Assembly (NCBI GenBank): GCA_014946745.1 | Contig: JADCRD010000001.1 | Location: forward strand, 620,001-684,000 | Source of the DNA: Lysobacterales bacterium | Lineage (GTDB): Bacteria; Pseudomonadota; Gammaproteobacteria; Xanthomonadales; Xanthomonadaceae | Reading direction: 5' to 3' | Length of the DNA: 64,000 nucleotides | Shown: piece by piece, positions 50,683 through 59,442 of the stretch | Position numbering within the stretch: the stretch's first letter is position 1 | How the letters are laid out: each line of letters opens with the position of its first letter | Notes under the pieces: generated by a model | What the model was told of the DNA's origin: nothing | What the model saw: only the letters and a program-made list of their open reading frames with translations | Databases searched by the model: none | Translations under genes and position numbers: made by a program

Positions 50683-51708
50683 CTACTCCGCCACAGCCTT
50701 GTCTGCGGCAGCGGACTGCAGCTGTTCAAGCAGGCCACGCACCGCCGAAACCACGGCGAGCGGCTGATCCAGCTGGATGTCGTGCCCCGCATCGGCAACT
50801 TCGACGGCCGAGCCGCGCGAGGACGCCGCGAGGATCCGCGCGTGGGTCTGCTCGCGCGCTTCAGCGATCACCTTCAGCACTTCCTCGGGTGCTTCGTCGG
50901 TGTGCACGCCCGCACTCAGCAGCAGCAGCGGAATCGCGCCGTACGATTCATCGGCAGGCACTGGTTCCGCGAACACCGCGGTGTTGCTCGCCAACTCGGA
51001 GCGCAGCGTGCGCCAGTAGCCCGGCTTCGTTTTGTTGAGCACCGCGGCGTCGGCGACGCGCTCGCCCATCCAGTCCGGCTGCGGGCGCAGGCAGCGCTGT
51101 TGGATCGTTTCCCTGTCGTTGTCGACGGCCGCGTCTTCGCAGCGCGTCAGCAGGGCGTCGCGCTGCGGCAGCATCGCGGCGATCTGCTGCTGCCAGTCCT
51201 CGGGCATGCGCGCATCCGCACCCTGCTCAGGCGGGTCGACCAGCACCAGCCCCGCGACCTGCTGCGGATGGCGCTGCGCGTAGTGCCGCACGATATTGCT
51301 GCCCAGCGAATGGCCCATCAGCACGACCGGCACCGGCAGCTTTGCCGCCTCGATCAGGGCCTGCAGATCCGCAACGACCGCATCGAGGTCTCTCGGCAAC
51401 GGGCCTTCGTCACTGAAGCCATAGCCCGCGCGATCGTAGGCGCAGACGCGCGTTAACTCGGCCAGCCCCGGCTGCACCCGATACCAGGTGCTGGAGTCCG
51501 CATTGCCACCGGCTTCCAGCAGGATCACCGGCTCGCCCTCGCCGCTGCAGCGCAGATTCAAGGCGCGGCCATCCGCCAGCGCCACCCGCTGCCCCTCTGT
51601 CGCATACGCATCGTCGATCGGGGCGATTCCAGCGTCAGCGGCGAAAGCAGAAGTCACGCCCAATGCGGCGAGGACGGCAGACAAGGCGACTCGGTAGGGT
51701 GCTTGCAT
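50683..51708 (-). CDS. Exported alpha/beta hydrolase
   Basis: 341 residues from the ATG at 51708 (MQAPYRVALSAVLAALGVTS, signal peptide ending near SAFAAD). The fold is plain: oxyanion strand VILLEAGGNADSSTWYRVQP, CAYDRAGYGFSDEG, the nucleophile elbow GHSLGSN (Ser), an acid strand LLLSAGVHTDEAPEE and a catalytic His in VADAGHDIQLDQP. It resembles proline-iminopeptidase/epoxide-hydrolase-type enzymes; the substrate is unknown. It is preceded upstream (on its own strand) by a REP core at 51849. Confidence 0.85.
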   Translation of the reverse strand: MQAPYRVALSAVLAALGVTSAFAADAGIAPIDDAYATEGQRVALADGRALNLRCSGEGEPVILLEAGGNADSSTWYRVQPGLAELTRVCAYDRAGYGFSDEGPLPRDLDAVVADLQALIEAAKLPVPVVLMGHSLGSNIVRHYAQRHPQQVAGLVLVDPPEQGADARMPEDWQQQIAAMLPQRDALLTRCEDAAVDNDRETIQQRCLRPQPDWMGERVADAAVLNKTKPGYWRTLRSELASNTAVFAEPVPADESYGAIPLLLLSAGVHTDEAPEEVLKVIAEAREQTHARILAASSRGSAVEVADAGHDIQLDQPLAVVSAVRGLLEQLQSAAADKAVAE

Positions 51709-51848
51709 GGCTGAGTACTCCTTCGGATCACTGTCCGTAGCTTCCAGAACAGGCCAAGTGTGGCAGGCCAAACCACCGAACCAGTGAATGCTCCCGGAGC
51801 GCAAGCCCCATCCTGCCGCCCTGCCGCCCCGCCCCTCGCGCAAGGACG

Positions 51849-51873
51849 CCCATAGGGTGGGTCTTGACCCACC
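51849..51873 (+). repeat. Palindromic repeat core at the left edge of the hydrolase duplication
   Basis: The core is followed by CATGAGCTCGACACCCGCCC. The same core and following sequence start the second hydrolase segment at 53885, so the repeat forms the boundary of the duplicated block. Confidence 0.7.
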
Positions 51874-51958
51874 ATGAGCTCGACACCCGCCCCGGTCTTC
51901 GCCACCGCCCCACCACCCCATCGCGAAAACCCACGCGAGTCCAAGGCCAACAGAACCC

Positions 51959-52756
51959 CTACACCCCCGACGTCCTGCACCGCTGCGCCAGCAATCCCGT
52001 CGCCGCACTCAAATCCAGATCCGCCACCAACAACCCCGGCACCCCATGCGGCTGCCAACACACAAGTCGGCCATCGGGACCAGCGATGGCAGAGGTGATC
52101 GGCACGCCTTCGCTCGCACAGTTCACTGACGCAAAGTAGACCGTGTTCTCGGCGGCGCGGCAGCGCACGGCCATCTCGTGGAAGCTGCCGCCCGGGTCGG
52201 CAAAGGTCTGCGGGCGAAAGCCGCCGGGCTCGCCGACGGCGGCATGCGGATGGAACACCACCTGCGCCCCGCGCCGCGCCGCCCAGCGCACCGTCTCGGG
52301 ATAGCGCCAGCCCTCATGGCAGATCACCACGCCAAAGCGCAGCGGGCCGACGGTGAACACCTGCCGCTCGCTGCCGTAGGCGGGGTAGGTGGGCTCTTCG
52401 TCCGGATCGATCTGGCCCTTGTCCTTCCAGCCGAGAATCTCGCCATCGGCACCGATCACGCAGGCGCTGATCTGCAGCCCGCGCTCGGTGATGCGCTCGG
52501 TGCCGAGGACCACCGCCGCGCCTGCCGCCTTCGCGGCTGCGGCCACCGCACGCACAGCCTGCTCAAGAAAGCCCGCCTCCGGCGCCGGCATCACCGCGCC
52601 CGGCCAGCGATAGCCGGGGATGAAGCACTCGGGGAAGCAGAGAATCAGCGCGCCCTGGCGGCCGGCTTCGGCGATCGCGGCGACGGCTGCATCGACCGCG
52701 GCTTCGCGGCTGGCGGGAATGGGGAGGTTGGCGAGGGCGATGCGGGTGGTGGTCAT
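51959..52756 (-). CDS. Carbon-nitrogen hydrolase, copy 1
   Basis: 265 residues from the ATG at 52756 (MTTTRIALANLPIPASREAA). The nitrilase-superfamily triad is complete: Glu in LCFPECFIPGY (E43), Lys in GWKDKGQIDPDEEP, Cys in VVICHEGWRYPE (C146). It probably hydrolyses a nitrile or an amide in the cytoplasm. The protein ends QRCRTSGV. A near-identical copy lies at 53996-54829 (about 12 differences in 262 aligned residues by eye), with the vapBC module between them. The gene's 3' flank contains the same palindromic core as copy 2's. Confidence 0.88.
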   Translation of the reverse strand: MTTTRIALANLPIPASREAAVDAAVAAIAEAGRQGALILCFPECFIPGYRWPGAVMPAPEAGFLEQAVRAVAAAAKAAGAAVVLGTERITERGLQISACVIGADGEILGWKDKGQIDPDEEPTYPAYGSERQVFTVGPLRFGVVICHEGWRYPETVRWAARRGAQVVFHPHAAVGEPGGFRPQTFADPGGSFHEMAVRCRAAENTVYFASVNCASEGVPITSAIAGPDGRLVCWQPHGVPGLLVADLDLSAATGLLAQRCRTSGV

Positions 52757-52847
52757 GCGCGGGCTCGGTAGAGCAACGAATGGGTTTGTTCTTCGGCTTG
52801 GTGGCGCGCGATGACCTTGCATCTTGCAGCGCTGCAAGGGCAGGCCG

Positions 52848-53267
52848 CTAGCTCGCCGACTCGCTGGCCCAATCCTCCAACTGCAACCCGCTGACGCGCA
52901 TGAACTCGCGCGTGTTGTGCGTCACCAGCGTGGCTGCATCGGCCAGGGCGTGGCAGGCGATCCAAAGATCGTTCGCGCCGATCGGCGTGCCCTGATCCTT
53001 CAGTTGAGTCGCCTGCTCGGCGTAGTGCCGGCAGATGGCCGGGCCGCTCGGATACCGCACAGGCACCTGCCGGCTGAGCTGGTCGAGCCGACGCAACACC
53101 TCGGCCTTGCGCGTGCTGCGCTCCGCGCCCTTCAACAATTCCGCCCAGGTGATGAAGGACATGCAGATCTGATCGGCCTCCGGCAGCGCGTCGATTCGCT
53201 GCGCCACGCTGGCGGGCCGATTCTTGATCAGGTAGATCAGGATGTGGGTGTCGAGCAGGTAGATCAC
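52848..53267 (-). CDS. vapC: VapC-type toxin, PIN-domain ribonuclease
   Basis: 139 residues starting at a GTG whose GTGA overlaps the vapB stop. The PIN-domain acid residues are present: DTHILIYLIKN near the N terminus, ITWAELLKGAERS (Glu), and IGANDLWIACHALADAATLV (ND.WIA) and VTHNTREF. It is expected to cleave tRNA or rRNA as the toxin of a type II system. The 4-bp overlap with its antitoxin is standard. Confidence 0.93.
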   Translation of the reverse strand: MIYLLDTHILIYLIKNRPASVAQRIDALPEADQICMSFITWAELLKGAERSTRKAEVLRRLDQLSRQVPVRYPSGPAICRHYAEQATQLKDQGTPIGANDLWIACHALADAATLVTHNTREFMRVSGLQLEDWASESAS

Positions 53268-53527
53268 AGCGGCTCGCGCTCCTGCATGGGCTGCGCCGAG
53301 GCCTGCTCGGTTTCCAGTGCCGCAAGGAAGTCGGCGTCAGCCTCGCCGAGGGCCTGCAATACCTCCATCAAGGCGGCGCCGCGCGGGCCGCGCAGCGGGT
53401 GGAGGATCAGATCACCGGCCTCGTTGCGGGTGATGCTGACGCGGTCGGTGTCCAGCTTGAACTCCGCCGGAATCCGCACCGCCTGGCTGTTGCCGTTGTT
53501 GAACACTCGGGTCGTCAGGGTCGCCAT
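53264..53527 (-). CDS. vapB: VapB-type antitoxin
   Basis: 87 residues. The N-terminal AbrB/SpoVT DNA-binding fold reads TTRVFNNGNSQAVRIPAEFK, with a C-terminal acidic toxin-binding tail (EVLQALGEADADFLAALETE). It neutralises VapC and autoregulates the operon. The pair sits between two copies of the carbon-nitrogen hydrolase, inside a repeat-rich region, which is typical of a mobile module. Confidence 0.92.
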   Translation of the reverse strand: MATLTTRVFNNGNSQAVRIPAEFKLDTDRVSITRNEAGDLILHPLRGPRGAALMEVLQALGEADADFLAALETEQASAQPMQEREPL

Positions 53528-53646
53528 GGCAGGACTGTGTGTTTACTTTGATGTGTGTACGTTAGGGCGGCGGTGCGCAGGTTGCAAGCGTCATGCGGTG
53601 CGAGGCGTATGGAGTCGTGCTCCATTTTTCAGAGGATGCGCGGGCA

Positions 53647-53671
53647 CCCATAGGGCGGGTCTCGACCCACC
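53647..53671 (+). repeat. Palindromic repeat core, divergent copy
   Basis: Core with two changes (AGGGCGGGTCTCGACCC); it precedes a CACAAGCCCAACACGTGCCC tail like the tandem copies. Lies 57 bp before the next core at 53728. Confidence 0.65.
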
Positions 53672-53727
53672 ACAAGCCCAACACGTGCCCCAGCTTTCAC
53701 GGCACCCACGCGCCTCGTGCGAGCACG

Positions 53728-53870
53728 CCCATAGGGTGGGTCTTGACCCACCATGAGCCCAACTCTTGCCAAGGTCTTCGCCACCTACCCGACACCCCAT
53801 CGCAAGAATCCACCCCAGGCAAGCGACACAGCGACGCCTAAAGCCCCGACGTCCTGCACCGCCGCGCCAG
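53728..53870 (-). pseudogene. Fragment of a third hydrolase copy, with repeat core
   Basis: Starting at a core copy (53728-53752), the block resembles the right-hand part of the other two duplicated segments: GTCTTCGCCAC, CCCCATCGC, and near 53842 CCCGACGTCCTGCACCGC, which encodes the last residues RTSG of the hydrolase before the stop. The remainder of the gene is missing. It is a relic of an additional duplication or of a rearrangement at the repeat. Confidence 0.55.
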
Positions 53871-53884
53871 CAGCAGCCCATGCG

Positions 53885-53909
53885 CCCATAGGGTGGGTCT
53901 TGACCCACC
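53885..53909 (+). repeat. Palindromic repeat core at the left edge of hydrolase copy 2
   Basis: Same 25-bp core as at 51849, followed by the same CATGAGCTCGACACCCGCCC flank. Together with 51849 it marks the left limit of the duplicated segment. Confidence 0.7.
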
Positions 53910-53995
53910 ATGAGCTCGACACCCGCCCCCGTTCTTCGCCACCGCCCCACCAGCCCATCGCGAAAACCCACGCGAGTCCAAGGGCAACAGAACCC

Positions 53996-54829
53996 CTACA
54001 CCCCCGACGTCCTGCACCGCTGCGCCAGCAATCCCGTCGCCGCACTCAAATCCAGATCCGCCACCAACAACCCCGGCAACCCATGCGGCTGCCAGCACAC
54101 CAGTCGGCCGTCGGGACCAGCGATGGCGGAGGTGATCGGCACGCCTTCGCTCGCGCAGTTGACCGAGGCGAAGTAGACGGTGTTCTCGGCGGCGCGGCAG
54201 CGCACGGCCATCTCGTGGAAGCTGCCGGCGGGGTCGGCAAAGGTCTGCGGGAGAAAGCCGCCGGGCTCGCCGACGGCGGCATGCGGATGAAACACCACCT
54301 GCGCGCCTCTACGCGCCGCCCAGCGCACCGTCTCGGGATAGCGCCAGCCCTCGTGGCAGATCACCACCCCAAAGCGCAGCGGGCCCACGGTGAACACCTG
54401 CCGCTCGCTGCCGTAGGCGGGGTAGGTGGGCTCTTCGTCCGGATCGATCTGGCCCTTGTCCTGCCAGCCGAGAATCTCGCCGTCAGCACCGATCACGCAG
54501 GCGCTGATCTGCAGCCCGCGCTCGGTGATGCGCTCGGTGCCCTGGATCACCGCCACGCCTACCGCCGTCGCGGCATCAGCCACCGCGCGCACGGCCTGCT
54601 CAAGAAAGCCTGCCTCCGGAGCCGGCATCACCGCGCCCGGCCAGCGATAGCCGGGGATGAAGCACTCAGGGAAGCAGAGGATCAGCGCGCCCTGGCGCTC
54701 GGCTTCGGCGATGGCGGCGACGGCCGCATCGACTGCGGCTTCGCGGGTGGCGGGGATGGGGAGGTTGGCGAGGGCGATGCGGGTGGTCAAATCACCGCAA
54801 CATGTTGTGAATCGATGAACACTCGTCAT
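53996..54829 (-). CDS. Carbon-nitrogen hydrolase, copy 2 with a new N terminus
   Basis: 277 residues from the ATG at 54829 (MTSVHRFTTCCGDLTTRIAL). From LTTRIALANLP on, the sequence is a close copy of the gene at 51959, including the triad residues Glu, Lys and Cys, so it should be active. The DNA match ends near 54787: the ATG used by copy 1 is here TTG, and the first 15 or so residues come from sequence belonging to the adjacent low-GC cassette. The gene's start lies 2 bp from the stop of the TOPRIM-like gene upstream, so it may now be expressed as part of that operon. Confidence 0.85.
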   Translation of the reverse strand: MTSVHRFTTCCGDLTTRIALANLPIPATREAAVDAAVAAIAEAERQGALILCFPECFIPGYRWPGAVMPAPEAGFLEQAVRAVADAATAVGVAVIQGTERITERGLQISACVIGADGEILGWQDKGQIDPDEEPTYPAYGSERQVFTVGPLRFGVVICHEGWRYPETVRWAARRGAQVVFHPHAAVGEPGGFLPQTFADPAGSFHEMAVRCRAAENTVYFASVNCASEGVPITSAIAGPDGRLVCWQPHGLPGLLVADLDLSAATGLLAQRCRTSGV

Positions 54830-54831
54830 GG

Positions 54832-55875
54832 TCAAACCCGAATGGGCTCGTTCGCGATGCCGAAAGACACGAGAGTGCCTAGAGCTCGAAGCAACTCTCG
54901 CGGCCAGTTCTGCGGTTCAGTCTTTATTGGCTGGTCTTCTAGTGCCTTCGCGATCCCCTCCAGCAGCTTCTCTCCAAGGGCGGGGAATTCATTGCATCCA
55001 TCCGGATTGGGGCACGCGTTACACCTAATTCTTGGTCCGACAGTGCTCTGGGGCAGACTCTTTAGCCGTGCTTCGCCACGCTTGTTTCCGTCCGATCTTG
55101 CTCTGCTCAACATTGAGCAGACAGAATCTCCCTTCTTGAAGCATGCGAATCTCAGGAAGTCTTCTTCGCATCTAAGCGCTTGTCTCAATTTTACTTTAGT
55201 CGTTTCAGGATGTGTCTGTGTCGCTGCAACGATGTGGTCCTCTGGTACGATATTCTCGAGCTCTCTGCATTCAAGCTCAATGTGAGAAAATAGCCATTCA
55301 GGGAGGTCTGCTTTTCTCGCAACTCCGCGGCACGCTCGGGCGGTGCCGCCTATCGCGCCTTCGGGATACTTTCGGTCAGAATCGACGACGCAGACAATTG
55401 GTCCTTCAAAATCTTTAATGGCTTGACTGAGACAAGCTGCCGTTGTACTTCCTCCGCCATTAATTGGTCGAAACGAAACTGTTCCGACGAACCCTGTGGA
55501 ACCAAGAAGTACGGAGGCTAGCCCCTTAAGCACAGCAAAGTCCGTTAGATTCTCGGCAAGAAGTTGACATCTTCCGCAGCGATTGTGGTCGCTGAACTCT
55601 TTGAGCGAAACGCAGTTGCTTGCGTCCGAGTTGCTCACAAGCAGTCTGGGGGAAGATGAGATGAACGAGCCTTGGGTTGCAAGTTTGTTAAACTCGCGGC
55701 GAAAAAGTGCTCGGGATACTTCGGATATTCGTTGGTGCTCTGCCAGCAACCCTAGAGAGCTTCTGTCTCCAGAAATCAAGTGGTGGCCTCGCCTTCCAGC
55801 GCTTGCAAGATTCTCTAAAGCAAGCGCGTCTCGCTCGTCGAATGCGTCGACTAGTTTGTCAAGAAATATTATCAC
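54832..55875 (-). CDS. TOPRIM-like partner of an AAA ATPase, candidate defence gene
   Basis: 347 residues from a GTG at 55875 whose GTGA overlaps the stop of the ATPase gene; GGAG is well placed upstream. A longer TTG start at 55911 is possible. No family was recognised for certain, but the middle looks like a TOPRIM nuclease fold: a Glu after a hydrophobic run (CQLLAENLTDFAVLKGLASV, E108), then PIVCVVDSDRKYP with the Asp-x-Asp pair (165, 167), and ELECRELENIVPE, which recalls the R-E-[IL]-E-N motif of TOPRIM proteins paired with ATPases. Two Cys pairs (CGRC 100-103 and CNACPNPDGC 285-294) suggest a zinc site. Codon use is much more AT-rich than in the flanks. Confidence 0.78.
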   Translation of the reverse strand: MIIFLDKLVDAFDERDALALENLASAGRRGHHLISGDRSSLGLLAEHQRISEVSRALFRREFNKLATQGSFISSSPRLLVSNSDASNCVSLKEFSDHNRCGRCQLLAENLTDFAVLKGLASVLLGSTGFVGTVSFRPINGGGSTTAACLSQAIKDFEGPIVCVVDSDRKYPEGAIGGTARACRGVARKADLPEWLFSHIELECRELENIVPEDHIVAATQTHPETTKVKLRQALRCEEDFLRFACFKKGDSVCSMLSRARSDGNKRGEARLKSLPQSTVGPRIRCNACPNPDGCNEFPALGEKLLEGIAKALEDQPIKTEPQNWPRELLRALGTLVSFGIANEPIRV

Positions 55876-57464
55876 CGCGGAAGCTCCGGGACGAAGAAGC
55901 CCGATGGCCAATCGCCGCCGAGAAAGCCATTGGCATCAAAGCTTATGCATTTCACGGTGGACATTGCATGATTGTCGGTTTCAACTATTAGAACCTGAAT
56001 GTCTTCCGGGTTGAGATTGCCTTTGGAAATCAAATGCCCAAAGCGGTTAACTAGGTGTTCGCTGTGAGTCTCGATCATGAAAGATGCTGTTTCGGTTTCT
56101 TCGCTGTTCCGAATTACAGATGAAATGACGTCTGCGATTTGCGCTTGGAATTGCGGATGCAGGTGCAACTCTGGTTGCTCAATTGCTAGTAGCGGCGGTG
56201 GGCCTTGGCGCAACTTCGCTGATCTCTTGTTGCTGGTTGAGTGCCAGAGTTGAAGGACGATAGGCAGCAGCTGGGAGTATCCAAAACCCAAATCTGCGAT
56301 ATTCTTTCCCTCTTCTTTGCTCGAAGATATCTTGACCTGAACGTGGCCACTGCTCTCGTCGACGTATGCATAAAAGCCAAGTCTGGAGCGCGTCCATTCC
56401 TTTAGGTCCCGCTGCTCACTTCGAGAGAGTGAGTTGATAAACATTGCGGAATTCGCGCCGCGAGAATCTATCTCGTCAACTGCCAAGTCTTGGAGGCGGT
56501 AGTACCGCTCTGCGATGGCCCTTACTGGCTCCACATATCGCACAGAGCCTGCGAACTCGCAGATTTCTCGGTCGATATAGCGAAACAGCTTCGAAATCTG
56601 ACTAAGGAGAACTGCTCGCCTTATCTTGACTGTCCTTTCGTCATCGGCCTCAAGCGCAGAGACGCTCTTCTGTGCGTGGCTCGTTATATGGGAAAGTTCC
56701 TGGAGCTGAGCAAAGAAGCCGGCCTCGCTCCCGTACGTCAAATCTTCGACGAGGTCTTCGATGGTCTCCGGCTTGGTTTTCTTGTGGAAGAGTGGTGTTA
56801 CCGCGAGCAAGAGCTGGTCTTTGAATAACTTAGAGTCGAGGGTCCAGTACTCTTGTTCTTTGCCTTCAATCTCCCACTTCTTTAATCTTGCGACTTGTGG
56901 GAGTGGAATGAACTTTCCAGCCTGGTTGATCCAGCGTCTACCAGCTCCGAGGTCGATGTCCTCCCCGGATACTGATAATCCTGTTAGCGCGTCGCGCGAA
57001 AAGCGGGCACTGACTTGATCGCTACCTAGATCAATTTCGACGCTTCTTAGGTGTCCGACTTTGTCATCTGGTCCATTGCCGAGGGATATAGAGACCCTTA
57101 CTCTCGGCAGGGCATCACAGGGCCGGAAGTCGTCAGGCAGATAGACAAACATGTTCTGCTGTGCTCGCAGCCTAGAGACATCCATGCCTTTCTCAATCGA
57201 TAGGACGAACTCAAAGGTTATGCCATCTTCTCGCTTTTTGACGTTAACAGAATTCTGAAAGCTGCCGAAATCAACTAGTCGGCCGAACCACAGAATCGGG
57301 CCCTTCGTGGCTTGCTCGGTGCTTTGTCTCAGGAGTGGCAGCGTTCTAACGAGCGTGCTTTTCCCTACGCTGTTTTTTCCAAGCACGATGTTGATGCGCC
57401 GGAGATCGATATCACCGGAGTCAAGTATTGAGCGAAGGTTCTTGACTCTTAGAGAGTTAATCAC
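55872..57464 (-). CDS. AAA-family ATPase, OLD/DUF3696-like, candidate defence gene
   Basis: 530 residues from a GTG at 57464, chosen because CAGGAG is 6 nt upstream; a GTG at 57491 is an alternative. Walker A is GKNSVGKST (29-37). After a long middle region come an ABC-like signature (LGFGYSQLLPIVLQLW), Walker B LLAIEQPELHLHP (about 420-432), ETHSEHLVNR and the DUF3696-type end NGFLGGDWPSGFF. Such ATPases act with nucleases in overcoming-lysogenisation and abortive-infection systems. With the overlapping TOPRIM-like gene it forms a two-gene operon. The local GC is low (a 60-bp line at 56281 has 25 G+C) compared with hutI (40 of 60 at 58321), which points to transfer. Confidence 0.85.
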   Translation of the reverse strand: MINSLRVKNLRSILDSGDIDLRRINIVLGKNSVGKSTLVRTLPLLRQSTEQATKGPILWFGRLVDFGSFQNSVNVKKREDGITFEFVLSIEKGMDVSRLRAQQNMFVYLPDDFRPCDALPRVRVSISLGNGPDDKVGHLRSVEIDLGSDQVSARFSRDALTGLSVSGEDIDLGAGRRWINQAGKFIPLPQVARLKKWEIEGKEQEYWTLDSKLFKDQLLLAVTPLFHKKTKPETIEDLVEDLTYGSEAGFFAQLQELSHITSHAQKSVSALEADDERTVKIRRAVLLSQISKLFRYIDREICEFAGSVRYVEPVRAIAERYYRLQDLAVDEIDSRGANSAMFINSLSRSEQRDLKEWTRSRLGFYAYVDESSGHVQVKISSSKEEGKNIADLGFGYSQLLPIVLQLWHSTSNKRSAKLRQGPPPLLAIEQPELHLHPQFQAQIADVISSVIRNSEETETASFMIETHSEHLVNRFGHLISKGNLNPEDIQVLIVETDNHAMSTVKCISFDANGFLGGDWPSGFFVPELPR

Positions 57465-57557
57465 TTTGGGCTCCTGAAATTCAGTTTGCACTACAGATCG
57501 ATATTGATGCGCGCTACAGCGAGTCTTCGTTCAGAAATCTGCAGAGACGAACGAGGC

Positions 57558-58766
57558 TTAATCGGTTATCAGCTTTTCGACCTCGTTGCTCCCCATCCAA
57601 TAACTTAACTCCGCCGCCTCCGTCACCCCCCACACCGCGATATCCGCCCGCATCCCTTCCACCAATCGCCCCCTATCTGCCAGTCCTAGAGCCTTCGCTG
57701 CATTCACCGTCGCACCGCGCAGGGCTTCTTCGGGGGTCAGGCGGAACAGGGTGCAGGCCAGGTTCATGGCCAGGCGCAGGGACATCAGGGGTGAGGTGCC
57801 GGGGTTGAGATCGGTGCTGACGGCCATGGGCACGCGGTGGCGGCGCAGGGCGTCGATGGGGGGCAGTTGGGTTTCGCGCAGGCAGAGGAAGGCGCCGGGC
57901 AGCAGCACGGCGACGGTGCCGCGTTCGGCCATGCGGGCCACGGCGGCTTCGTCGGTGAACTCGATGTGGTCGGCGCTTAAGCCCCCGTAGTCGGCGACCA
58001 GGGCCGCGCCTCCGAGGTTGGTGAGCTGGTCGGCGTGCAGCTTCACCGGCAGGCCGAGTGCGGATGCTGCATCGAACACGCGTCGGGTCTGTTCGGGGCT
58101 GAAGCCGATGCCTTCGCAGAAGGCGTCGACGGCGTCGACCAGGCCTTCGCTGTGGGCGGCGGGCAGGATCGCGGTGCAGACGTGGTCGATGTAGTCGTCG
58201 GCGCGGCCGGCGTATTCGGGCGGCAGGGCGTGGGCGGCCAGCAGGGTCGTGCGCACGCTGATGCCCAGCACCTCGCCGAGTCGCCTTGCCACGCGCAGCA
58301 TGCGCAGCTCGGTGTCGATGTCGAGGCCGTAGCCGGATTTGATTTCGATGGTCGCCACGCCGTCGCGCATCAGCGCGCGGGCACGGGGCAGGGCGGCAGT
58401 GAGCAGCTGCTCTTCGGTCGCCTCGCGGGTGGCGCGCACGGTGCTCAGGATGCCGCCGCCGGCCTGGGCGATTTCGGTGTAGCTGGCACCGTTCAGGCGC
58501 ATCTCGAATTCGCGGGCGCGGTTGCCGCCGAACACCAGATGCGTGTGGCAGTCGATCAGGGCGGGCGTGGCGAGTGCGTTGTCGAACAGCTCGATCTCGC
58601 GGGCCTGGTGGCGCTGCTCGGCGCTGAGCTTCGCCTGCGGGCCGATGTAGGCGATGCGGCCGTCGCGGATGCCGATGGCGGCGTCTTCGATCATGCCGTA
58701 GCCGGTGTCGTCGGCGAGGGTGGCGGCGCGCAGGCCGCAGAGCAGGCGGTCGAAGGGCGCGCTCAC
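57558..58766 (-). CDS. hutI: Imidazolonepropionase
   Basis: 402 residues from a GTG at 58766, directly after the GNAT stop at 58768; the frame upstream is the opposite reading of the GNAT gene. HutI opens the imidazolone ring in histidine degradation. The metallo-hydrolase motifs are present: [55 protein letters not shown] and [15 protein letters not shown]. No other hut gene follows in the window on its downstream side, where the low-GC cassette begins, so the cassette may have been inserted into or next to a hut cluster. Confidence 0.94.
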   Translation of the reverse strand: MSAPFDRLLCGLRAATLADDTGYGMIEDAAIGIRDGRIAYIGPQAKLSAEQRHQAREIELFDNALATPALIDCHTHLVFGGNRAREFEMRLNGASYTEIAQAGGGILSTVRATREATEEQLLTAALPRARALMRDGVATIEIKSGYGLDIDTELRMLRVARRLGEVLGISVRTTLLAAHALPPEYAGRADDYIDHVCTAILPAAHSEGLVDAVDAFCEGIGFSPEQTRRVFDAASALGLPVKLHADQLTNLGGAALVADYGGLSADHIEFTDEAAVARMAERGTVAVLLPGAFLCLRETQLPPIDALRRHRVPMAVSTDLNPGTSPLMSLRLAMNLACTLFRLTPEEALRGATVNAAKALGLADRGRLVEGMRADIAVWGVTEAAELSYWMGSNEVEKLITD

Positions 58767-58767
58767 G

Positions 58768-59310
58768 TCACAGCTCGCGCAGGTAGAAGCGGTTGCAGGC
58801 GAAGTGGCCGGTGGCGCCCATGGCCTGCGGGATGCGGCTGAAGCCGCTGCGCTCGTAAAGCTTGGCCGCGGCGTCCATGCCGCTGAGCGTTTCAAGGTAG
58901 CACTGGCGGTAGCCGGCTTGGCGGGCGTGGTCGAGGCAGACGGCCATCATTGCCGCGCCCGCGCCGATACCGCGGGCCTCGCGCAGGAAGTACATCTTGC
59001 GCAGCTCGCAGACGCCGGGCACGTCGCCCGCGAGCGGTGCGATGCCGGCGCCGCCGATGACGCGGCCGTCGCGTTCCAGCACGAAGTAGGCGTGGCCGGG
59101 GGCAGCGTAGTTTTCGCTCATGGCCGCGACCTCGGGGTCGTGGATGGCGAAGCCGGGGCCGTCGGCGCCGAACTCGGGCATGACGGTGCGGATGATGTTC
59201 GCCACCGCGGGGTCATCGGCGGCGGTGATGCGGCGGATGCGCGTGTTGTTCGGCAGCGTCGCGTTGGGTGAGGGCGCGTGGGTGTTGCCGGTATCGGTGT
59301 GGGTGGGCAT
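58768..59310 (-). CDS. GNAT-family N-acetyltransferase
   Basis: 180 residues. The acetyl-CoA-binding core is visible as [20 protein letters not shown] with the R/Q-x-x-G-x-G/A pyrophosphate loop, after [19 protein letters not shown] and before [20 protein letters not shown] and RSGFSRIP. It transfers acetyl to an unknown amine substrate. The stop is within 2 bp of the hutI start, so they are co-translated. The annotated ATG at 59310 has no strong ribosome-binding site and the first 25 residues are low-complexity, so a later start is possible. Confidence 0.82.
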   Translation of the reverse strand: MPTHTDTGNTHAPSPNATLPNNTRIRRITAADDPAVANIIRTVMPEFGADGPGFAIHDPEVAAMSENYAAPGHAYFVLERDGRVIGGAGIAPLAGDVPGVCELRKMYFLREARGIGAGAAMMAVCLDHARQAGYRQCYLETLSGMDAAAKLYERSGFSRIPQAMGATGHFACNRFYLREL

Positions 59311-59442
59311 GGCGGTGCGCGTGGGCGGGTCGTGAAGGCTCGATTATGGGTGCGCGTGTGGTGATGTGGGGGGTGGATTTGGTGGTGATTGCGCGGTTGC
59401 GTGAGGCGGCGTCATGGCGAAGGTCGCGGCGCTGTCGTCCCC

